Positions 8,364 through 17,084 of a stretch of DNA of 64,000 bases are shown in pieces. Each line of letters opens with the position of its first letter. Within the stretch, counting starts at the first letter, position 1. The notes beneath the pieces were generated by a model that did no database searches, was not told the DNA's origin, and saw only the letters and a list, made by a program, of their open reading frames with translations. The translations under genes and the position numbers were made by a program. Where the stretch lies: contig NZ_BNEL01000003.1 in the NCBI RefSeq assembly GCF_018327685.1, forward strand, positions 2,480,001-2,544,000, given 5' to 3'. Source of the DNA: Streptomyces sp. TS71-3. GTDB lineage: Bacteria > Actinomycetota > Actinomycetes > Streptomycetales > Streptomycetaceae.

Positions 8364-9794
8364 ATGCCTCTGGGAACCCCACACGCGGCGGCGCCCGCGC
8401 CGTCGACCGTGTCCGCGGCGTTCTGCCGCCACCTGCTGGACGCGTACGCCGCCCCGCTGCCGCCCGAGGTGGCGCGCGCCGCGCGGCGCAGCCTCCTCAA
8501 CGTCCTCGGCACCGCGATCGGCGGCGCCCGCACCGCAGCCGTGGACGCGCTGCTGGCGACGGCACGTGACGAGCGCGTCCGGGGCACCGTCGCGGTGCCG
8601 GGACGGGCGGAGACGGTGGACGCCCACTGGGGCGCGCTCATCGCCGGGACCGCCGCTCACCTCGACGACTTCGACGACACCCACCTGGCGACGGTGATCC
8701 ACCCCGGCGCCGCGACCCTCGGCACCCTGCTCGCGCTGGAACCGGAACTCGACGTGGCCGGATCTCGCTACCTGTCCGCGTTCGCGCTGGGCTGCGAGGC
8801 GCAGTTGCGCATCGGCAACGCCATCTCGCCGCGCCACTACGACCTGGGCTGGCACATCACCGGCACCTGCGGCGTCCTCGGCGCGGCCGTCGCCGCCTCG
8901 CTGCTGCTGGGGCAGGACGCCGCCACCCTGGAACGGGCACTGTCCCTGGCCGGCACCATGGTCCTCGGCCATCGCGAGGGGTTCGGCTCGATGACCAAGC
9001 CCTTCCACCCCGGCAAGGCCGCCGCCAACGGCGTTCTGGCCGCGCGGCTGGCCGCCGCGGGCGCGGGCGGCGGCCCGGACCCGCTCGGCCCGTCGGGCGT
9101 CCTGGACGTGCTCAGCGACCGCGTCGACCGCGGGCGCCTCGGCGGGCCGTGGGACCGGGACTGGGAGCTGGAGGACAACGCCTTCAAGCCCTACCCGTGC
9201 GGCATCGTCGCCCACCCGTGCATCGACGCGGCCATCGCCGCCTCCGCGGAGATCGGCGACCCCGGTGCCGTCACCGCCGTGGAGATCGACTGCCACCCCC
9301 TCGTACCGGAGTTGATGGGGCGCCGGCAGCCGGGGGACCACCTCCAGGCCAGGTTCAGCGCCTACCACGCCGCAGCGGTCGGGCTGATCGACGGCGAGGC
9401 GGGCATCGCCCAGTTCGGGGACGAGCGTGCGCTCGCCCCCGACGTCGTCAGGCTCCGCGGGCTGATCACCCTGCGACCCTCAGAGTCCTGCGCCCGCGAC
9501 GAGGCCACCCTCCGGGCCGCCCGCGAGGACGGGCCCGAGGTCGTCACCCGCGTCCGGCACGCCCGCGGCAGCCTGGACAGGCCGCTCACCGACGGCGAGC
9601 TGTTCGAGAAGGTGCGCAAGCTGATCGAGCCGGAACTGGGAGCGGAGGCCCCCGCACGGATCCGCGACGCGGTGGACGGCCTGGACGGCGCCCCCGGCAT
9701 CGCCGCGCTGGTCGCGGTGATCCGCCCCGAAAACGCCACGCAGCTGGTGCCGGGCAGCGGCACGCCCGGCACCAGCCAGGAGGACCACCGATGA
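8364..9794 (+). CDS. MmgE/PrpD family protein (first copy)
   Basis: About 476 residues of the MmgE/PrpD family, which includes 2-methylcitrate dehydratase and cis-aconitate decarboxylase. ATG 8364 is used because it follows the operator; an upstream in-frame ATG at 8310 lies inside the operator. Family landmarks: DDFDDTHL, then YDLGWHITGT near the middle, the lysine-rich KPFHPGKAAANG segment and YPCGIVAHPCIDA. It is the first gene of a coupled operon with two more family members and a tripartite tricarboxylate transporter. That suggests dehydration, decarboxylation or isomerisation of an imported tricarboxylate-like acid. The exact substrate is not determinable. Confidence 0.82.
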   Translation: MPLGTPHAAAPAPSTVSAAFCRHLLDAYAAPLPPEVARAARRSLLNVLGTAIGGARTAAVDALLATARDERVRGTVAVPGRAETVDAHWGALIAGTAAHLDDFDDTHLATVIHPGAATLGTLLALEPELDVAGSRYLSAFALGCEAQLRIGNAISPRHYDLGWHITGTCGVLGAAVAASLLLGQDAATLERALSLAGTMVLGHREGFGSMTKPFHPGKAAANGVLAARLAAAGAGGGPDPLGPSGVLDVLSDRVDRGRLGGPWDRDWELEDNAFKPYPCGIVAHPCIDAAIAASAEIGDPGAVTAVEIDCHPLVPELMGRRQPGDHLQARFSAYHAAAVGLIDGEAGIAQFGDERALAPDVVRLRGLITLRPSESCARDEATLRAAREDGPEVVTRVRHARGSLDRPLTDGELFEKVRKLIEPELGAEAPARIRDAVDGLDGAPGIAALVAVIRPENATQLVPGSGTPGTSQEDHR

Positions 9795-10492
9795 CCGCCA
9801 CCGAAGACGTCGTCGACTTCGTCCGGAGCACGACCCCGCCGCCCGCCGCACGCGAGTCGGCGACGGCGGAGCTGGCACGGTTCGCCGAGGCCGGCCGCGC
9901 GGGCGCGGAGAGTTCGGCGGTGCGCGCCCTGCGCGCGGCGCTGGGCACCGCGGAGGCCGGCCCCGTGCGGACGGCATGGGTGTCGGCCACCGCCGCGGGC
10001 GCCGGCGCCGAGGCCGGGGCGGACGGCGACGGCGGACCGGAGTGGATCGCGGTCTGCGCCGCCGCCGGCGCGCTGGAAGCCGATCCCGCCCGCGCGGCCG
10101 AGGCCACGGCGCTCGGCTACGCGGTGGCCGAGCACATCGCCACGGCGCTGGGCACCGCGCACACCGACGCGGGCTGGGCCGCCCAGTGCACCGCGGGCGC
10201 GATCGGGGCGGCGGCCGCCGCGGGCCGGCTGCTCGCTCTCGGCGCACTCCCCACGCGCCATCTGCTCGGGCTCGCCGCGACCCAGGCCGCGGGTCTCGCC
10301 GGCGCCCGCGGCACCGACGCCTGGGCCCTGCAACTGGGCAAGACGGCGGCCAACGCCGTGGAGGCGGCGCTGCTCGCGGGGAACGGCTTCACCTCCTCGG
10401 CCGAGCCGCTCGAAGGGCGGCGCGGCCTGTTCGCACTGATGTCCCCGGGCGCCCGCCCGCCACGGGACCGGCTCGGCGCCCACTGGAACTGA
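9791..10492 (+). CDS. Half-length MmgE/PrpD-like protein
   Basis: A 233-residue Ala-rich protein whose start ATG 9791 overlaps the previous stop (ATGA). It shares the family's helical N-domain landmarks (AAQCTAGAIGAAAAAGRLLALG, split here by similarity only; and LGKTAANAVEAALLAGNGFTSS, where full proteins have PGKAA and GFTS). It ends soon afterwards with RDRLGAHW, so the C-terminal lid domain is absent, and the normal His/Asp-rich active-site segment is also missing. It may be a non-catalytic partner of the full-length proteins, or a decaying duplicate. No frameshift is evident and the coupling to its neighbour is intact. Confidence 0.65.
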   Translation: MTATEDVVDFVRSTTPPPAARESATAELARFAEAGRAGAESSAVRALRAALGTAEAGPVRTAWVSATAAGAGAEAGADGDGGPEWIAVCAAAGALEADPARAAEATALGYAVAEHIATALGTAHTDAGWAAQCTAGAIGAAAAAGRLLALGALPTRHLLGLAATQAAGLAGARGTDAWALQLGKTAANAVEAALLAGNGFTSSAEPLEGRRGLFALMSPGARPPRDRLGAHWN

Positions 10493-10577
10493 GCCGCCCG
10501 GCCACCGCCCGGCCACCGGCCGGCCTGCACCGCGGCCGTCGAAGGAGCAGCAGTCACACCAGGACACGGAGGTCGCT

Positions 10578-11060
10578 GTGCGCAAGGCCCACATCGGGAC
10601 AGGTCTGTTCGTGGCGGCGCTCGGCGCCTTCGCGCTGGTAGAGGGCGCCGGACTGCACATGTTCGGCGAACACGGCGTGCCGGGGCCGGGGTTCTTCCCC
10701 GACCTGGCCGCCGGGGCGCTGGTGGTGCTCGGCGTCCTGATGGCCGTGGTCACCCTCGTACGCCGCCAGGCACCGGCGGACAGCGGCACCGAGGAGGCCG
10801 CGGAGGGCTTCGACGCCGCGCGGGCCCTGCGCGCGGGCCGGGTGTGGATCGGCTTCGCCGCAGCCGCACCGCTGCTCCTCGTGGCCGGGTTCCTGCCCGC
10901 CATGGCCCTGCTGGTGGCGTACCTGCTGCTGGCCGTGGAGCGGATCCGCCCCCTCAAGGCGATCCTCGCGGCCGTGTTGATCCCGCTCGTCGTCTACGCC
11001 GTCTTCGCCTACCTGCTCGGCGTCGAACTCCCCACCGGCCTCCTGCTCGGCCAGGCCTGA
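10578..11060 (+). CDS. tctB: Tripartite tricarboxylate transporter, small membrane subunit TctB
   Basis: A 160-residue membrane protein with four hydrophobic segments, the size and shape of TctB. Start GTG 10578 follows ACGGAGGTCGCT. It carries the family's early Gly/Pro motif PGPGFFPDL after the first helix. It works with the large TctA permease and an extracytoplasmic TctC-type receptor in a secondary, binding-protein-dependent carboxylate importer; all three are adjacent here, in the order B-A-C. Its own sequence is poorly conserved, so the neighbours carry much of the assignment. Confidence 0.85.
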   Translation: MRKAHIGTGLFVAALGAFALVEGAGLHMFGEHGVPGPGFFPDLAAGALVVLGVLMAVVTLVRRQAPADSGTEEAAEGFDAARALRAGRVWIGFAAAAPLLLVAGFLPAMALLVAYLLLAVERIRPLKAILAAVLIPLVVYAVFAYLLGVELPTGLLLGQA

Positions 11061-11142
11061 GCGTCGTGGCACCCGGCGGACCGCCGGGGCCCCGAGGCGG
11101 GTCCCGGCACGCTTGCGCGCGGCTCAAGAGACAAGGACAGAC

Positions 11143-12684
11143 ATGGGTGCACTGCACAACCTGATGGACGGCTTCGGGGCCGCGTTCACCCCGCTCAACC
11201 TGTTCTGGGTGGCGGTGGGAGTGGTGATCGGCACCCTGATCGGGATCCTGCCCGGTCTCGGGCCGCCCGCGACGCTCGCGATCCTGCTGCCGCTCACCAC
11301 CAGCCTGCCCCCGGCGACCGGGCTGATCCTGATGGCCGGGATCTACCACGGGGCGAAGTTCGCCGGGTCGACGACGGCGATCCTGCTCAACATCCCGACC
11401 GAACCGTCGTCCGTGGTGCTGTGCATCGACGGCCACCCGCTCGCACGGCAGGGCCGGGCGGGGCCGGCCATGGGCATGTCCGCGATCTCCGGCTTCGCGG
11501 CCAGCACCTTCGGCGTGATCGCGCTGACCTTCGCCGCGCCCTGGGTGGCCGAACTCGCCGTGGACTTCGGACCGCCCGAGTACGCCGCGCTGATGGCCTT
11601 CGCCCTGCTCCTCGTCATCATGATGGCCGGCGAGTCGCCGCTGCGGGGCTTCATCTCGATGGGGCTCGGGCTGCTGCTGTCGACCGTGGGCGTCGACATC
11701 TTCTCCGGGCAGCAGCGGTTCACCTTCGGCAGCACGGGGCTGTCCGACGGCATCGAGTTCATCACCCTCAGCGTCGGCCTCTTCGCCGTCGGCGAGGTGC
11801 TCGTCAACGTCGAGACGGCGATGGGCAGGCCGCTGTTCACCGTCCCCAGCAAGCTGCGCGAGCTGCTGCCCTCCAGGGCCGACCTGGTGCGCAGCCGCTC
11901 GGCCATCGCGCAGGGCTCCGTCCTCGGGTTCGTCGTCGGCGCCCTGCCCGGCGGCGGCTCCACGGTCGCGTCGTTCCTCTCGTACACCCTTGCCAAGCGC
12001 ACGTCACGGACGCCGGAACGCTTCGGCAAGGGTGCCATCGAGGGCGTGGCCGCGCCGGAGGCGGCCAACAACTCCGAGTCGGGCGGCGCCATGATCCCGC
12101 TGCTCAGCCTCGGCCTGCCCGGCACCGCCAGCACGGCCGTCATGCTCGCCGCACTGCTGCTGTACGGGCTCCAGCCCGGGCCGCTGCTGTTCACCCAGCA
12201 CCCCGAGATCGGCTGGCCGGTGATCGCCAGCCTCTACATCGGCAACATGGCCCTGCTCATCCTGAACCTGCCGATGATCCCGGTCTGGGTGAAGATCCTC
12301 AAGATCCCCTACTGGGTGCTGTACCCCGCGATCCTGGTGCTGGCCGTGGTGGGCGTCTACAGCGTGCGCAGCTCGATGCTCGACGTCTACATGCTCGCCG
12401 GGTTCGGCCTGGTCGGCTATGTCTTCCGCAAGCTCGGCATACCCGCCGCGCCGATGCTCATGGCCTTCGTCCTCGGCCCCATGGCGGAGAACGCCGTACG
12501 GCAGTCCCTGGTGCTCTCCGGCAACGACCCGCTGATCTTCGTGGAGCGCCCGATCGCGGCGACCGTCCTCGGCATCGCGCTGCTGGTCGTGCTCGTCATC
12601 CTCCTCACCGGCCGCAGGCGCCGCCCGCCCGCGCCCCGGGCCGCGGCACCGGAGCCCGCCCACCAGACCACCGGCACCCCGTGA
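11143..12684 (+). CDS. tctA: Tripartite tricarboxylate transporter, large permease TctA
   Basis: A 513-residue membrane permease of the TctA family with about 11-12 hydrophobic helices. It carries the signature GILPGLGPPATLAILLPLT near residue 30 and the repeat-like GALPGGGSTVASFLSYT near residue 270. The segment APEAANNSESGGAMIPLLSLG is also typical. ATG 11143 follows AAGGACAGAC. It is the transport core of a proton- or sodium-driven carboxylate importer that receives substrate from the lipoprotein encoded next. Citrate, tricarballylate, itaconate-like and aromatic acids are all handled by relatives, so the substrate is open. Confidence 0.93.
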   Translation: MGALHNLMDGFGAAFTPLNLFWVAVGVVIGTLIGILPGLGPPATLAILLPLTTSLPPATGLILMAGIYHGAKFAGSTTAILLNIPTEPSSVVLCIDGHPLARQGRAGPAMGMSAISGFAASTFGVIALTFAAPWVAELAVDFGPPEYAALMAFALLLVIMMAGESPLRGFISMGLGLLLSTVGVDIFSGQQRFTFGSTGLSDGIEFITLSVGLFAVGEVLVNVETAMGRPLFTVPSKLRELLPSRADLVRSRSAIAQGSVLGFVVGALPGGGSTVASFLSYTLAKRTSRTPERFGKGAIEGVAAPEAANNSESGGAMIPLLSLGLPGTASTAVMLAALLLYGLQPGPLLFTQHPEIGWPVIASLYIGNMALLILNLPMIPVWVKILKIPYWVLYPAILVLAVVGVYSVRSSMLDVYMLAGFGLVGYVFRKLGIPAAPMLMAFVLGPMAENAVRQSLVLSGNDPLIFVERPIAATVLGIALLVVLVILLTGRRRRPPAPRAAAPEPAHQTTGTP

Positions 12685-12701
12685 ACCAAGGAAGGCGAAC
12701 C

Positions 12702-13694
12702 ATGCGCACAGTGACGCGCTGGGCCACGGCGACGACGGCCATGGCGCTGGCCCTCACGGGCTGCGGGCTCCAGCGGGGCGGCATGTCGTCCTCGGGAACG
12801 CCCAACAGGACCGAGATCGTCGTGCACACCGGACCGGGCGGCGGCAGCGACGTCTTCGCCCGGCAGGTCGTGAAGCTGCTCCAGAAGACCCGGCTGATCT
12901 CCGACAACTGGCCGGTGCGCAACCAGGCCGAGGGCTCCGGGATCGGCGCGATGTCCTACCTCATCGGCAGGAAGGGCCGCGTCGACAGCATCGCCGCCGT
13001 CACCCCGACCTGGCTGGTCACCCCGCTGACCCTCAGCGGCGCCTCCGTCTCCGTCGACCAGGTGCAACCCGTCGCCGGAGTCCTCCTCGAACCCCAACTG
13101 CTCGCCGTGCGCGCCGACTCCCCGTACCGCTCCGCGAAGGACCTCGTGGCCGACGCGAAGGCGCACCCCGACCGCCTGGTGCAGGTCGGCGGCTCCGTCA
13201 CCGCGACCGACTCGCTGACCGGCAAGGCCCTTCAGGCGGGGACCGGCGCGAAGTGGAAGTACCTGACGTTCAGCGACAGCGGGCAGCGCATCGCCTCCCT
13301 GCTCAGGGGCGACGCGCAGATGATGATCGGTGCGAGCGGCGACTTCTCGGAGCAGGTCAAGGCTGGCCACATCAGGATCGTCGCCGTCGTGGGGGACCGG
13401 CGGGTCGCGGCCTTCCCGAAGGCCAGCACCCTGAAGGAGCAGGGGTTCGACGTGTCCGACCTGCCCACGGAGTTCCGCGGCTTCGTCGGCCCGCCCGACA
13501 TGCCCGCCGCCGCGCTGACGTACTACCAGAAGGAGTTCGGCAAGCTCGTGAAGACCCCCGAGTGGGCGCGCTACGCCCGGCAGAACGGCGACATCACGCA
13601 GTACATGGACGCGGACCGGTTCGCCGCGTTCCTCGACACCCAGAACGAGCAGCTGAAGACCCTGGTCGACCGGCTCGGGCTGGTGCAGCAGTGA
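12702..13694 (+). CDS. tctC: Tripartite tricarboxylate transporter receptor, TctC-type lipoprotein
   Basis: A 330-residue extracytoplasmic solute receptor. Start ATG 12702 follows AAGGAAGGCGAAC. The signal peptide ends in lipobox LALTGC (Cys at about residue 22), so it should be tethered to the outer face of the membrane. The mature part opens with IVVHTGPGGGSDVFARQVV, the Bug/TctC substrate-loop signature. It captures the acid and hands it to TctA/TctB. Its stop overlaps the GTG start of the next MmgE/PrpD gene, which ties uptake to metabolism. Confidence 0.92.
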   Translation: MRTVTRWATATTAMALALTGCGLQRGGMSSSGTPNRTEIVVHTGPGGGSDVFARQVVKLLQKTRLISDNWPVRNQAEGSGIGAMSYLIGRKGRVDSIAAVTPTWLVTPLTLSGASVSVDQVQPVAGVLLEPQLLAVRADSPYRSAKDLVADAKAHPDRLVQVGGSVTATDSLTGKALQAGTGAKWKYLTFSDSGQRIASLLRGDAQMMIGASGDFSEQVKAGHIRIVAVVGDRRVAAFPKASTLKEQGFDVSDLPTEFRGFVGPPDMPAAALTYYQKEFGKLVKTPEWARYARQNGDITQYMDADRFAAFLDTQNEQLKTLVDRLGLVQQ

Positions 13695-15055
13695 CGGCGG
13701 CCCGGGGAGCGACCGTCGAACTGGCAGCGTTCACCGCCGGACTCGACCTGAAGGACATCCCCGAGGGCGTGGTGCACGAGGCGAAACGGGCCCTCGTCGA
13801 CTGGCTCGCCGCCGCGCTGGCCGGGGCCGGGCAGCCTTCGGCCGACGCCCTGCACCGCGCCTCGGACCGGCTCGCCCCCGGCGAGGCGGCCACCCTGATC
13901 GGCCGCGGCGAACGCGCAAGTGCCCCGCACGCCGCGCTGTTCAACGGCTTCGCCTCCCACCTCCAGGACTACGACGACACCTTCAACCCCGGTGACACGA
14001 CGGTGCACGGCAGCGCCCCCGTGTGGCCGGTGGTCTTCGCCCTCGCCGAGCAGCGGCCCGTCGGCGGGGCGGCGGCGCTCGCCGCGTTCGTCGCCGGGTT
14101 CGAGACCGAGGCGCGGGTGGGCATCGCCGCCGGCCCCGGGCACTACGAGGCCGGCTGGCACGTCACCGGCACGACCGGGCACCTCGGAGCCGCCGCCGCG
14201 GGCGCCCGGCTGCTCGGCCTCGGCCCCGAGCGCACCGCGCACGCCCTCGGCACCGCGGGCACGCAGGCGGCGGGCCTGAAGGAGGTGTACGGCACGGACG
14301 GCAAGGCGCTGCACCCCGGCAAGGCGGCGATGGACGGCCTGCTCTCCGCGGTTCTCGCCGACGAGGGCTTCACCTCGGCCATGACGATCATCGAGGGCGC
14401 CCGCGGCTTCCTCGCCGTCCTGGCACCCGCGCCCACCCACGAGCCCCTGCTGGACCGGCTCGGGGCGCTGTGGCACCTCGCCGCGAACGGCTACAAGGCC
14501 TACCCGAGCGGTTCGCTGACCCACCCCACCATCGACGCGGTCCTCGCACTGCGCGAGCGCCACGGGTTCACCGCGGAGGACGTCGCGGAGGTCGAGGCGC
14601 GGGTGCACCCCTACGCGGCGACCGTGACCGGCAAGGTGCGCCCGCGGACGGGGCTCGACGCCAAGTTCAGCCTCACCCACGGAGCCGCCGTCGCGCTCCT
14701 CGCGCCCCGTCCCGGGCTCGCGCACTTCACCGACGAGGGAGCGTGCGACCCGGCCACCGGCGAGGCACGCGAGCGCGTCACGGTCGTCGCGGATCCGTCG
14801 ATCGGCAAGCAGGGCGCCGAGGTGGCCGTCACCCTGCATGACGGCCGCGTCCTGCGGGAGACCGTCGCCCACAACAAGGGCACCCCCGGCAACCCGCTGC
14901 CCGACGCGGACATAGAGGCGAAGTTCCTCGACGTGGCGGGCCCCCGGCTCGGCGCAGGCGCCGCACGGGCACTGCTCGACCTCTGCCGGCGCGCCGAGGA
15001 GCTCGCCGACTTCGGGGCGCTGGTACGGGCCACCGCGCAGAGGGCCGCCGTATGA
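13691..15055 (+). CDS. MmgE/PrpD family protein (third operon copy)
   Basis: A full-length 454-residue MmgE/PrpD protein. Start GTG 13691 overlaps the receptor stop (GTGA). Landmarks: LQDYDDTF with a nearby TTVHGSAPVWP active-site segment, AGWHVTGTTGHLGAAAA, LHPGKAAMDGLL and AYPSGSLTHPTIDA. These are more complete than in the first copy, including the His of TVHG, so this is the best candidate catalyst of the operon, a dehydratase, decarboxylase or isomerase acting on a tricarboxylate-like acid. Its stop overlaps the next gene by ATGA. The substrate is unknown. Confidence 0.88.
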   Translation: MTAARGATVELAAFTAGLDLKDIPEGVVHEAKRALVDWLAAALAGAGQPSADALHRASDRLAPGEAATLIGRGERASAPHAALFNGFASHLQDYDDTFNPGDTTVHGSAPVWPVVFALAEQRPVGGAAALAAFVAGFETEARVGIAAGPGHYEAGWHVTGTTGHLGAAAAGARLLGLGPERTAHALGTAGTQAAGLKEVYGTDGKALHPGKAAMDGLLSAVLADEGFTSAMTIIEGARGFLAVLAPAPTHEPLLDRLGALWHLAANGYKAYPSGSLTHPTIDAVLALRERHGFTAEDVAEVEARVHPYAATVTGKVRPRTGLDAKFSLTHGAAVALLAPRPGLAHFTDEGACDPATGEARERVTVVADPSIGKQGAEVAVTLHDGRVLRETVAHNKGTPGNPLPDADIEAKFLDVAGPRLGAGAARALLDLCRRAEELADFGALVRATAQRAAV

Positions 15056-15735
15056 CGGGGCTCGGGGTCGCCGTCGTCACCGGCGCGGGCCGCGGTCTCG
15101 GCCGTGCCGTGGTCCTCGCCCTCGCCCGTGCCGGGTTCGACGTCGTGGTCAACACCCGTACCGCGCTGGAGCGGGCCGCGGAGGTGGCACGGGAGGCCGA
15201 GGCGCTGGGCGTCCGCGCGGCGGCTGTGCGCGCGGACGTCACGGACGGCGGCGCGGTCGAGGAGATGATGCGGCGGGCCGCGTCCCTCGGTCCGCTGCGG
15301 GTCCTGGTCAACAACGCGGCCCTGCGCGAGCGCGTGCCGCTCGCGGAGATGACCTTCGAGGACTGGCGGCGAGCCCACACCGTGACGCTGGACGGGGCGT
15401 TCCGCTGCGCGCAGGCCGTGCTGCCCGCGCTCAGGGCCTCGGGCGGCGGCCGCATCGTCAACCTGCTCGGCGCGAACGCGCTGCGCGGAGACCCGGAGCG
15501 CGTGCACGTCTCCGCGGCCAAGCACGGCCTCGTCGGCCTCACGCTCGCCCTGGCGAACGCCTGCGCGTCCGAGGGCATCACCGTCAACGCCGTCTCGCCG
15601 GCGAGGATGCACGCCGACACCGGCGCCGAGAGGGCCCGGCGCCGCGAGCAGGTGGCGGACCTCGTCGCCCACCTCGCCCTGCCGGCGTCGGGCGGCATCA
15701 GCGGGCAGGTCATCGAGGCGGGCGGTCCCCGGTAG
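15052..15735 (+). CDS. SDR-fold protein lacking the catalytic Ser and Tyr
   Basis: A 227-residue classical short-chain dehydrogenase fold. The cofactor motif TGAGRGLG is near residue 11 and the NNAA motif near 84. The catalytic residues are altered: the Ser strand reads IVNLLGANAL instead of IVNISS, and the YxxxK position reads V-S-A-A-K, so Tyr is Val while Lys remains. It probably binds NAD(P) but is unlikely to work as an ordinary dehydrogenase; a structural or non-redox role is possible. It is the last gene of the operon, overlapping its neighbour by ATGA, and is followed by a strong hairpin. Confidence 0.82.
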   Translation: MTGLGVAVVTGAGRGLGRAVVLALARAGFDVVVNTRTALERAAEVAREAEALGVRAAAVRADVTDGGAVEEMMRRAASLGPLRVLVNNAALRERVPLAEMTFEDWRRAHTVTLDGAFRCAQAVLPALRASGGGRIVNLLGANALRGDPERVHVSAAKHGLVGLTLALANACASEGITVNAVSPARMHADTGAERARRREQVADLVAHLALPASGGISGQVIEAGGPR

Positions 15736-15754
15736 GGGGCCTGCAGCTGCCCCG

Positions 15755-15789
15755 GCCCTGGCGCCGGGTTCATGGCCGGCGGCCAGGGC
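15755..15789 (+). terminator. Strong hairpin ending the MmgE/PrpD-Tct operon
   Basis: Arms of about 13-14 bp (GCCCTGGCGCCGG at 15755-15767 and CCGGCGGCCAGGGC at 15776-15789) pair with one bulged base around an 8-bp loop, 19 bp after the SDR stop codon. It has no T-tract, which is common in Streptomyces. From here to 16042 I see no gene or clear promoter. Confidence 0.7.
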
Positions 15790-16042
15790 GGGCGGTGCGG
15801 TGCGTCACGACCCGTTCCGGGCGGTAGGGAGTAGCGCGGAACGCGCCCCCGGGGCACCGGTCACACGCCGGTCGGCTTTCGGTCGACTCCCGGTCTCCGT
15901 GGCGTTCACATCCACCTGGCCCGTACCCGTTCCGGATGATGGGTGGTACCCGTGTCTCGTACAGCGGCCGCGTCGCCACTCGGCGGCCCGCTCCGAGTGC
16001 CGGGTGCGCGGACGGGGGAATCGGGGAGAGGGGGCGGGGCGG

Positions 16043-16895
16043 ATGGGCTCCGGGGGGTACAGCGGGGAGACGGGACGCGATGGCCGGGACGAGCGGGACG
16101 GGACGGGGGCCGGCGACGGTGGTCCCGGACTGCGGGAGCGCGCGGAGCGTGCCGTCGCCGCGGCGACGGCGCTGCTGCCCGCCAGATGGTTCGGCGAGTC
16201 CGCAGCGCAGCCGTCGCAGGCACCGGATCCGGCCGCGGAGCAGCGGGCACTGGAGGAACTCGACGCTCTCGAAGCAGAGCTGGCACCCCTCGTGCCGCCG
16301 GACGATCCGCTGCGCGCGCTCGTCGGAGCGCGGCTCGGAGAGCTGTACGCCCTGCGCTATCTGCGCAGGCCGACGGCTGGGACCGGCGACAGCGACGGTG
16401 ACAGGGACCGGGCTCTCGAACTGCTGCGCGCGGCACGCTCCGGCGCTCTTCCGGCCGAGGAGCGACGCGGTGCCACGGCGTTGCTCGCCGCGGCACTGAC
16501 ACCACTTGGTGGTGGCCGGCCTCGCACCGCCGGACGCGCTGCGAGCCGCGCAACTGTGGATGCTGGACCCGGAGCGCAGCCCGGTACCGGGACTCTCCGG
16601 CGACCTGCTCGCGCTTGCCGAGCGCTCCCGGGATCTGTTCGGCACGGTGCCCGCCTGGGCCGGCTTCATCCACCAGGGCAACCCGCGCAGCGCCGGACGA
16701 GCCCGCGCCCGCCGGCACCGCTTCCGCCAGGCGGGCTCGGCTCCGGCTCAGGCTCGGCAGGCCGGTCGTAGGCGGCGCTCCGGGCGCCCCGGAGCGCTTC
16801 GTGACCGGGCGCGACCGGGGTCCCCTTCCTGGGGGAGCGCTCCCATTTCAACAGATCACTCCAGCCAAAAACTCCTTGCCGCTGCACCGTGCTGA
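16043..16895 (+). pseudogene. CHAT-domain protein remnant, internally deleted and frame-shifted
   Basis: ATG 16043, behind GAGAGGGGGCGGGG, opens a frame resembling the helical N-terminus of actinobacterial CHAT-domain (caspase-like) proteins; LREAERAV-like helices and APLVPPDDPLRALVGARLGELYAL are visible. That frame carries to about 16500. A different frame then gives the last helices of a CHAT domain: HHLVVAGLAPPDALRAAQ, then LWMLDP and VPAWAGFIHQGNP. The several hundred residues normally between these ends, including the His/Cys catalytic pair, are missing. A large deletion with a frame change at about 16495-16505 explains both facts. The reading frame after HQGNP (to 16895) is junk-like. 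Confidence 0.7.
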
Positions 16896-17084
16896 CCGGC
16901 GAAGACGTCACGCGGCAGGAGCGCACCCGTCGACCATCCCCTCTGTTTCTGCCCAGCTCAGAACCCGCGTTCCATCCCCTTGGGGCGGCGCGGCATGCCG
17001 AATTCTGCGGGTGCGCATTATCGCTCGATAGGAAATTCGATTCTGTTGACCGGTGTTGAGGCCGCTGACATCGTGTGGCGCACC

